A stretch of 9,521 nt of DNA from NCBI GenBank assembly GCA_964448935.1, contig CAYVBE010000166.1:1-9521 (forward strand). The letters are read 5' to 3'. Source of the DNA: CAYVBE01 sp964448935 (GTDB taxonomy: Bacteria > Planctomycetota > Brocadiia > SM23-32). Within the stretch, counting starts at the first letter, position 1, and every line of letters starts with the position of its first letter. The translations under genes and the position numbers were made by a program. Below the pieces are notes generated by a model, which saw only the letters and a list, made by a program, of their open reading frames with translations, ran no database searches and was not told the DNA's origin. This document shows, in pieces, positions 1-3,440 of the stretch.

Positions 1-146
1 CGCAGCGGTGATCCGGAAAGGACAACAGAAAACCGATAATTGAATGACCCTGGGGCTGGCCCCGGCAACTTGCGCCTGCATCCGCGTTACCCTATCATGG
101 CCGGGCCGGATGAGGAGGCTTCTACCGACACAGCAAGAGCCCGCCC
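1..146. other. Upstream region, possibly with the tail of a preceding gene
   Basis: No complete gene is visible. Two + strand frames are open from the window edge, stopping at TAA 37-39 and TGA 41-43, so the last dozen codons of an upstream gene could be here, but the piece is too short to identify. A small G+C-rich hairpin can form at 50-65 (CTGGGG, loop CTGG, CCCCGG, including one T-G pair). No T-tract follows it, so I do not call it a terminator. A GAGGAGG at 112-118 looks like a Shine-Dalgarno sequence but lies 28 bases before the GTG at 147. Confidence 0.4.
70..98 (+). promoter_or_regulatory. Possible sigma70-type promoter for the DUF1015 gene
   Basis: TTGCGC (70-75) and TATCAT (93-98) are separated by 17 bp. 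The -10 matches TATAAT at 5 of 6 positions, the -35 matches TTGACA at only 3 of 6. A start near 105 would leave a leader of about 40 nt before the GTG at 147. The weak -35 keeps confidence low. Confidence 0.3.
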
Positions 147-1481
147 GTGATCCAGATAGCACCGTTTCGGCCGCTGCGCTATAACCCGCGCGAGATATCG
201 TTCATTTCCCGCGTGGTGGCCCCTCCCTACGACCTGCTGTCCGAGACCGACGCGGAGGAACTCCGCGAACGCGACCCGCACAACATCGTGCGACTCACCC
301 TGAGCAACGATGCCAGGAACGAGCGCACGGAGCACGCCTACCGCCAGGCCGCGGAGGCCCTGACCCGATGGCGCGAGGAAAACGTGCTGATCCGCGAGCC
401 GGAGCACGCCATTTACCTCTGCGAGGAGTCCTTCGCGCTGGGCGGGACGGAGTACGTCCGGCGGGGCTTCCTGAGCACTATCCTGCTGGAGGACTTCGGC
501 TCCGGGCGCATCCTGCCCCACGAGCACACCACCCCCGGCCCCATCCACGACCGGCTGCAGTTGATGGAGGCCTGCTGCGCCAATCTGAGCCCGGTCTTCG
601 GCATATTCAGCGACACGGACGGGCAGATTGACCGACGCCTGGCACAACTCGGCGATGACAATCCCCTCTACGAATTCTGCTCGCCCGAGGATGTCTGTTA
701 CCGCTTCTGGCGCATTGCGGACAGGGGGGAGGTCCGGGAGCTCGCCGGCCTGCTGCGCAACGAGTTGCTTCTGATCGCCGACGGTCATCACCGCTACGAG
801 ACGGCCGTTGCTTACCGCGACAAACACCGCAGCGTCGAAGGCCCGCCCGGTGCCGCGCCCGAGGACTTCCTGCTGACCTTTTGCGTCTCGGCCCGCAACC
901 CCGGCCTCTGCGTGCTGCCGACGCACCGGCTGGTGCGCGCGAAGGCCGCATTCGATCCCGAATGGCTGGCCCGCTCGATGGCGAACCGCTACAGCGTCGA
1001 GGACCTCCACGTCGGCTCGCCCGAGCAGCTCGAGGAGATCGTTACCTCGTGGCAGCCGGAGGAAAGCATCATCGGCTGCTACATGGCAGGCAACCGGATG
1101 CTGCTGATCCGGCCGGGCGAGGAGAAGTTCCTGGCCCCCGAATCCGTTCCCGGACCGCCCGTTCTACGGAAGATGCCGGTGACCGTGCTGCACCATAATA
1201 TCCTGCGCCCGTTCTTCGACATACCGGTCGAGGTGGAGAAGGCAGGCGAGCGCCTGGAGTTCACGGTGGACCTGGACCGGCTGTACTGGGAGGTGGAGGG
1301 GGGGCGCTTCGACGCCGCGTTCCTTCTGCCGGGCATTTCTCCCGCGACGCTTGCCGGGGTGGCACGGAGTGGACATCGGATGCCGCCGAAGACCACCTGG
1401 TTCTATCCGAAAATCGCCTCGGGCCTCGTCCTCTATCCTTTCGAAAACGGGGAAAATCTTCCCCGCCTCGTGCAAGACTGA
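147..1481 (+). CDS. DUF1015 family protein, function unknown
   Basis: A 444-residue protein of the DUF1015 family, conserved in bacteria and archaea; I know of no established biochemical role. Visible family hallmarks are the N-terminal PFRPLRYNP (residues 6-14), VVAPPYDLLS (23-32), RDPHNIVRLTL (42-52), LPHEHTTPGPIHDRL (123-137) and the signature IADGHHRYETAVAYRD (210-225). Length is normal for the family. No signal peptide or membrane segment is apparent, so it is probably cytoplasmic. The start is GTG 147: no ATG, GTG, TTG or CTG lies in frame between it and the stop at 111-113, and family members begin at about this point. The ribosome site is poor; GAGGAGG at 112-118 is 28 bases away, so initiation may be leaderless-like or the spacing atypical. 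A 496-base gap follows before dnaN, so it is probably a separate transcription unit. The family call is firm, the function unknown. Confidence 0.88.
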   Translation: MIQIAPFRPLRYNPREISFISRVVAPPYDLLSETDAEELRERDPHNIVRLTLSNDARNERTEHAYRQAAEALTRWREENVLIREPEHAIYLCEESFALGGTEYVRRGFLSTILLEDFGSGRILPHEHTTPGPIHDRLQLMEACCANLSPVFGIFSDTDGQIDRRLAQLGDDNPLYEFCSPEDVCYRFWRIADRGEVRELAGLLRNELLLIADGHHRYETAVAYRDKHRSVEGPPGAAPEDFLLTFCVSARNPGLCVLPTHRLVRAKAAFDPEWLARSMANRYSVEDLHVGSPEQLEEIVTSWQPEESIIGCYMAGNRMLLIRPGEEKFLAPESVPGPPVLRKMPVTVLHHNILRPFFDIPVEVEKAGERLEFTVDLDRLYWEVEGGRFDAAFLLPGISPATLAGVARSGHRMPPKTTWFYPKIASGLVLYPFENGENLPRLVQD

Positions 1482-1575
1482 GCCCCGTCGGCGCCCGTCC
1501 CCGTCCCGGCAAAGCCGATATCTACGGAATCCGCTCAAGAGCCGCAGAGAAGCCGACCGAGCTGCCTCCCCACCT

Positions 1576-1605
1576 TTGAGAAGACAGCCTCTCATATGGT
1601 ATAAT
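1576..1605 (+). promoter_or_regulatory. Strong extended -10 promoter of the dnaN operon
   Basis: TTGAGA (1576-1581, 5 of 6 to TTGACA) is followed after 18 bp by a perfect TATAAT (1600-1605), preceded by TGG at 1597-1599, which completes the extended -10 TGNTATAAT. Transcription would start near 1611-1613, giving dnaN a leader of about 365 nt. This is the best promoter in the window and, with tight gene packing downstream, probably drives dnaN-dciA-gyrB-gyrA-purC. Confidence 0.7.
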
Positions 1606-1621
1606 ATTCCGTGTGAGAGGC
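1587..1621. repeat. Dyad centred on the -10 box (candidate operator)
   Basis: GCCTCTCA (1587-1594) and TGAGAGGC (1614-1621) are perfect 8-bp inverted arms. If the strand is read as RNA, the stem extends inward through TATGG/CCGTG with two G-U pairs to 13 bp and a 9-base loop TATAATATT. The symmetry centre (1604) falls inside the TATAAT. Because transcription should start at about 1612, the transcript would carry only the right arm, so a DNA operator for a dimeric repressor is more likely than an RNA hairpin. No T-tract follows, which argues against a terminator. Confidence 0.6.
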
Positions 1622-1624
1622 AGG

Positions 1625-1780
1625 ATGCCAAAGCACACCTCGAATCCTCCTGCCGGACCGTCTGAAAGGTGTCGAAAACATGTTGAAAATCTGTCGATAT
1701 GCCGTCTGTTCAATGACGGTTTCATGTCATCAGGTGTGCACGAGACCAGACGGCATCGTAGCCCCTGGTTTATGCACTGA
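1625..1780 (+). CDS. Possible 51-residue leader ORF (doubtful)
   Basis: An ATG at 1625 lies about 13 nt after the predicted transcription start and is preceded by GAGAGG (1615-1620), a usable ribosome site. It opens a 51-codon frame ending at TGA 1778-1780. The product would be basic and rich in Arg, His and Ser, and matches no family I recognise. Against it: third-position G+C is only about half (26 of 51), far below the strong G/C preference at third positions in the flanking genes, and the frame runs through the phased repeats, whose 11-bp period is not a multiple of three. It could be an upstream leader peptide or chance. Confidence 0.15.
   Translation: MPKHTSNPPAGPSERCRKHVENLSICRLFNDGFMSSGVHETRRHRSPWFMH
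1659..1735 (+). repeat. Seven-unit 11-bp phased array (YGTC motif)
   Basis: Units starting at 1659, 1670, 1681, 1692, 1703, 1714 and 1725 begin CGTC, TGTC, TGTT, TGTC, CGTC, TGAC and TGTC. Position 1 is always a pyrimidine, position 2 always G, and positions 3 and 4 are T and C in six of seven. The three central units are the most alike (TGTCGAAAA, TGTTGAAAA, TGTCGATAT). A spacing of 11 bp is close to one helical turn, so bound proteins would face the same side of the DNA. Confidence 0.45.
1670..1778. other. Cluster of DnaA-box-like 9-mers, candidate oriC
   Basis: Read on the minus strand, 1670-1678 is TTTTCGACA and 1681-1689 is TTTTCAACA, each 8 of 9 to TTTTCCACA; 1692-1700 is ATATCGACA, 7 of 9 to TTATCCACA. 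On the plus strand 1770-1778 is TTATGCACT, 8 of 9 to TTATNCACA. A weaker 7 of 9 match lies at 1735-1743. No box is perfect. The cluster lies in an A+T-richer interval directly upstream of dnaN, a common site for bacterial origins, with A+T-rich stretches at 1802-1820 and 1902-1925 that could unwind. dnaA itself is not visible. Origin function is an inference; the boxes could instead let DnaA regulate the operon. Confidence 0.35.
1699..1756. repeat. 10-bp inverted repeat in the dnaN leader
   Basis: ATGCCGTCTG (1699-1708) and CAGACGGCAT (1747-1756) are perfect complements around a 38-base loop. The loop contains GACGG (1715-1719), which can pair instead with CCGTC (1702-1706) in the left arm. 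The two RNA folds would exclude each other. The element lies inside the predicted leader transcript. Confidence 0.5.
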
Positions 1781-1866
1781 CGTCAGCAAGAGGTCATCAT
1801 CTTTTAGACAGTTTTTTGACATTGACATGGGTCATTCCAGAAAGTTCACCGGCGGCAGGATAGATG

Positions 1867-1895
1867 CGAAACGCCGTCCGGTTTCGACGGTTTCG
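1867..1895 (+). repeat. Hairpin with nested GTTTCG repeats
   Basis: CGAAA (1867-1871) and CCGTC (1874-1878) can pair with TTTCG (1891-1895) and GACGG (1886-1890): a 10-bp stem with a two-base bulge and a 7-base loop CGGTTTC. CGGTTTCG also occurs twice as a direct repeat (1879-1886 and 1888-1895), and CGAAAC at 1867-1872 is the complement of GTTTCG, so an alternative fold exists. It sits about 80 bases before the dnaN start. No T-run follows. Confidence 0.45.
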
Positions 1896-1966
1896 GCGCC
1901 TGTTATAGGTAATGATAATACGTTTGATTCAAGACTAACTACACTCTAACAACACAGGCTTCTTGC

Positions 1967-1971
1967 AGGAG
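1967..1971 (+). promoter_or_regulatory. Ribosome binding site fixing the dnaN start
   Basis: AGGAG (1967-1971) is 6 bases from ATG 1978. This selects ATG 1978 over the in-frame TTG at 1963, which would overlap this site and add five residues before the usual MKI start of the clamp family. Confidence 0.8.
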
Positions 1972-1977
1972 AGGGCC

Positions 1978-3090
1978 ATGAAGATCGTTGCCAACCGGGA
2001 GAAACTGCACCGCGGCCTTCAGCGGCTGGGCGGCGTAGTGGGGACCAGTGCACAGCAGCCGATTTACCGGCATGTGAAGCTCGAAACCGTGGAAGAGGAA
2101 CTGTGCCTGTCGGCCACCGACCTCGAAGTGGGACTTGCCCTGACCGTACGCGACGTGGAGGTCCAGGAAGGCGGTGCCATTCTGGTGCCGCACGATCGGC
2201 TTTCCCCGGTTCTGGGAGCCACCCCGGACGAACAGGTGGAACTGACCGAGGACGACGGGGCGGTGGTTATCCTGACCGAAAACAGCCGTTTCCGGCTGCT
2301 CGGTGAGGATCCGTCCGATTTCAGCCCTCTCCCCGAAATACCCGAACAAGGTGTGGTTGAGATAGACCCTGAAATACTGGCCTACATGGTGCGGAGAACC
2401 GCCTTTTCAACCGCTGACGAGAAGGGCCGTTACGCCTTGCACGGGGTTCTGTGCGTCATCGGCAAGGAGGACACGATCGAGCTGGTGGCCGCCGACGGCG
2501 CTCGGCTGGCGCACGTGCGCAAAAAGGCCAGCAACCCGGACGGCATCGAAACGGAATTCATCGTACCGCGCGAGGGGCTGGAGCAACTGGCCCACCTGGC
2601 CGACTACGGCTCCGGACCGGTGCGGTTTGCCGAAGACGAAGGACGGCTCGTGGCGGAGAACGACGCCGGCCGATTCGTCTGCCAGCTCGTGGAAGGGCAG
2701 TTCCCGAACTTCCGGGAAGTCATCCCCACGGAGAGCAAGATCACCGTCCAGCTCGCCACCGGTAACCTGCTGAACGCCGTGCGCCGGGCCAGCTACATGA
2801 CCACCGAAGAGACCCAGGTGGTGGACTTCGCCTTCGAGGACGATCTGCTGACCATCACGGCCGAGTCGCCGGATGTCGGACGGGCCGAGCTGAAGATGCC
2901 GATCGAGTATGACGGCGAGCCGGCCGAAATATCCTTCAACCCCGAGTTCCTGCAGGAGATGCTGTCCGTGGTGGAGCGTGAGGCGGTGAAGATACGGTTC
3001 ACCGACCGCCGCTCGCCGTGCGTCATAAAGTGCGGAATGGACTACACCTACGTTGTCAGTCCGGTTATCCGGGAAGACGCGGAGCTATGA
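1978..3090 (+). CDS. dnaN: DNA polymerase III beta subunit (sliding clamp)
   Basis: A 370-residue beta clamp, the ring-shaped dimer that tethers DNA polymerase III to DNA and serves as docking platform for replication and repair proteins. Length is close to the E. coli protein (366). Recognisable landmarks are the N-terminal MKIVANREKL, the domain II core RYALHGVL followed by AADGARLAHVRKK, EGQFPNFREVIP ahead of domain III, and the C-terminal strand ending YVVSPVIREDAEL. The E. coli clamp ends MPMRL; here the aligned stretch is SPVIR and about five further residues follow, so the rim of the partner-binding cleft differs and the tail is slightly longer. ATG 1978 is chosen from the ribosome site at 1967-1971. 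The stop overlaps the dciA start by ATGA, indicating coupling. It is the first gene of the replication operon. Confidence 0.96.
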   Translation: MKIVANREKLHRGLQRLGGVVGTSAQQPIYRHVKLETVEEELCLSATDLEVGLALTVRDVEVQEGGAILVPHDRLSPVLGATPDEQVELTEDDGAVVILTENSRFRLLGEDPSDFSPLPEIPEQGVVEIDPEILAYMVRRTAFSTADEKGRYALHGVLCVIGKEDTIELVAADGARLAHVRKKASNPDGIETEFIVPREGLEQLAHLADYGSGPVRFAEDEGRLVAENDAGRFVCQLVEGQFPNFREVIPTESKITVQLATGNLLNAVRRASYMTTEETQVVDFAFEDDLLTITAESPDVGRAELKMPIEYDGEPAEISFNPEFLQEMLSVVEREAVKIRFTDRRSPCVIKCGMDYTYVVSPVIREDAEL

Positions 3091-3440
3091 GACGACAGTT
3101 CGGGAGTTGGGATGCCTTAGAGGCCCGGTCCCTGGGGGAAGTGGCCCGCAAGCTGCTCCATGAGAAGAAGTTCTATCAGAAGGGAAAGTTCGGTCCGCTG
3201 TCGAAGGCGTGGGAAGAGTTGATCGGAGAGTCGCTGGCTTCCTGCACGAATATCGTCTCCTTTGACGATGGCGAGCTGGTGGTAGAGGTGGATTCACCAT
3301 CTCTGCTGCACGAGATCAATAACTTCATGACAGAGATGCTTCTGGACGGCCTCCAGGTGACGAAAGCGGGACGGGATATCGAGTCGCTGCGATTTCGACT
3401 TGCCTCATACCCAGATAGAAAACGCTCGGAGGATGCATGA
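3087..3440 (+). CDS. dciA: DUF721 protein, probable DciA helicase-loading factor
   Basis: A 117-residue protein of the DUF721/DciA family. DciA is considered the ancestral bacterial partner that helps load the replicative helicase DnaB; lineages with DnaC or DnaI lost it. The family pattern is visible: a short N-terminal helix (LGEVARKLL, 16-24), the conserved Trp in AWEELIGESLA (41-51), the strand pair around DGELVVEVDSPSLLHEI (61-77), then a helix and the final strand DIESLRFRLAS (97-107). The start is ATG 3087, inside the dnaN stop as ATGA, with GGAG only two bases upstream; the tight spacing fits re-initiation by ribosomes finishing dnaN. An in-frame upstream start at 3018 would lie inside dnaN and add 23 atypical residues. 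Its place between dnaN and gyrB supports a replication role. The helicase-loading role is inferred from family, not shown here. Confidence 0.82.
   Translation: MRRQFGSWDALEARSLGEVARKLLHEKKFYQKGKFGPLSKAWEELIGESLASCTNIVSFDDGELVVEVDSPSLLHEINNFMTEMLLDGLQVTKAGRDIESLRFRLASYPDRKRSEDA
3428..3432 (+). promoter_or_regulatory. Ribosome binding site for gyrB
   Basis: GGAGG (3428-3432) lies 4 bases before ATG 3437, inside the last codons of dciA. It overlaps an out-of-frame ATG at 3433. Together with the ATGA overlap at 3437-3440 it points to coupled translation of dciA and gyrB. Confidence 0.65.

Larger units (their letters stand above)
1482..1977. other. Long intergenic region upstream of dnaN: promoter, repeats, candidate origin
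   Basis: This 496-base stretch has no convincing gene. G+C falls to 43-47% in the lines 1681-1740, 1801-1860 and 1921-1980 (hand counts). It holds the promoter at 1576-1605, the dyad at 1587-1621, an 11-bp phased array at 1659-1735, inverted repeats at 1699-1756 and 1867-1895, a 10-bp palindrome CTGACGTCAG at 1777-1786 and the dnaN ribosome site. An A+T-rich run lies at 1902-1925. A weak second promoter is conceivable at 1901-1909 (extended -10 TGTTATAGG), but it has no good -35. I see no clear Rho-independent terminator for the DUF1015 gene between 1482 and 1575. Confidence 0.7.

Noticed and set aside
50..65. G+C-rich hairpin as a terminator of an upstream gene
   Set aside because: No T-run follows and the stem includes a T-G pair.
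87..1010. 307-codon minus-strand frame across the DUF1015 gene
   Set aside because: The + strand frame carries clear DUF1015 motifs; the antisense product shows none.
1587..1621. The dyad as a terminator of the DUF1015 gene
   Set aside because: No T-tract follows the right arm, and the loop is a perfect promoter -10 element.
1816..1827. Tandem TTGACA-TTGACA as a second -35 for dnaN
   Set aside because: No acceptable -10 hexamer lies 16-18 bp downstream of either copy.
1680..1949. 89-codon + strand ORF inside the dnaN leader
   Set aside because: Poor ribosome-site spacing, base composition unlike the flanking genes, no recognisable motif, and it crosses the repeats and hairpins of the leader.
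3018..3086. Extended N-terminus of the DUF721 protein from an upstream in-frame ATG
   Set aside because: The extension lies inside dnaN and is atypical for the family, while ATG 3087 gives a standard ATGA-coupled start.
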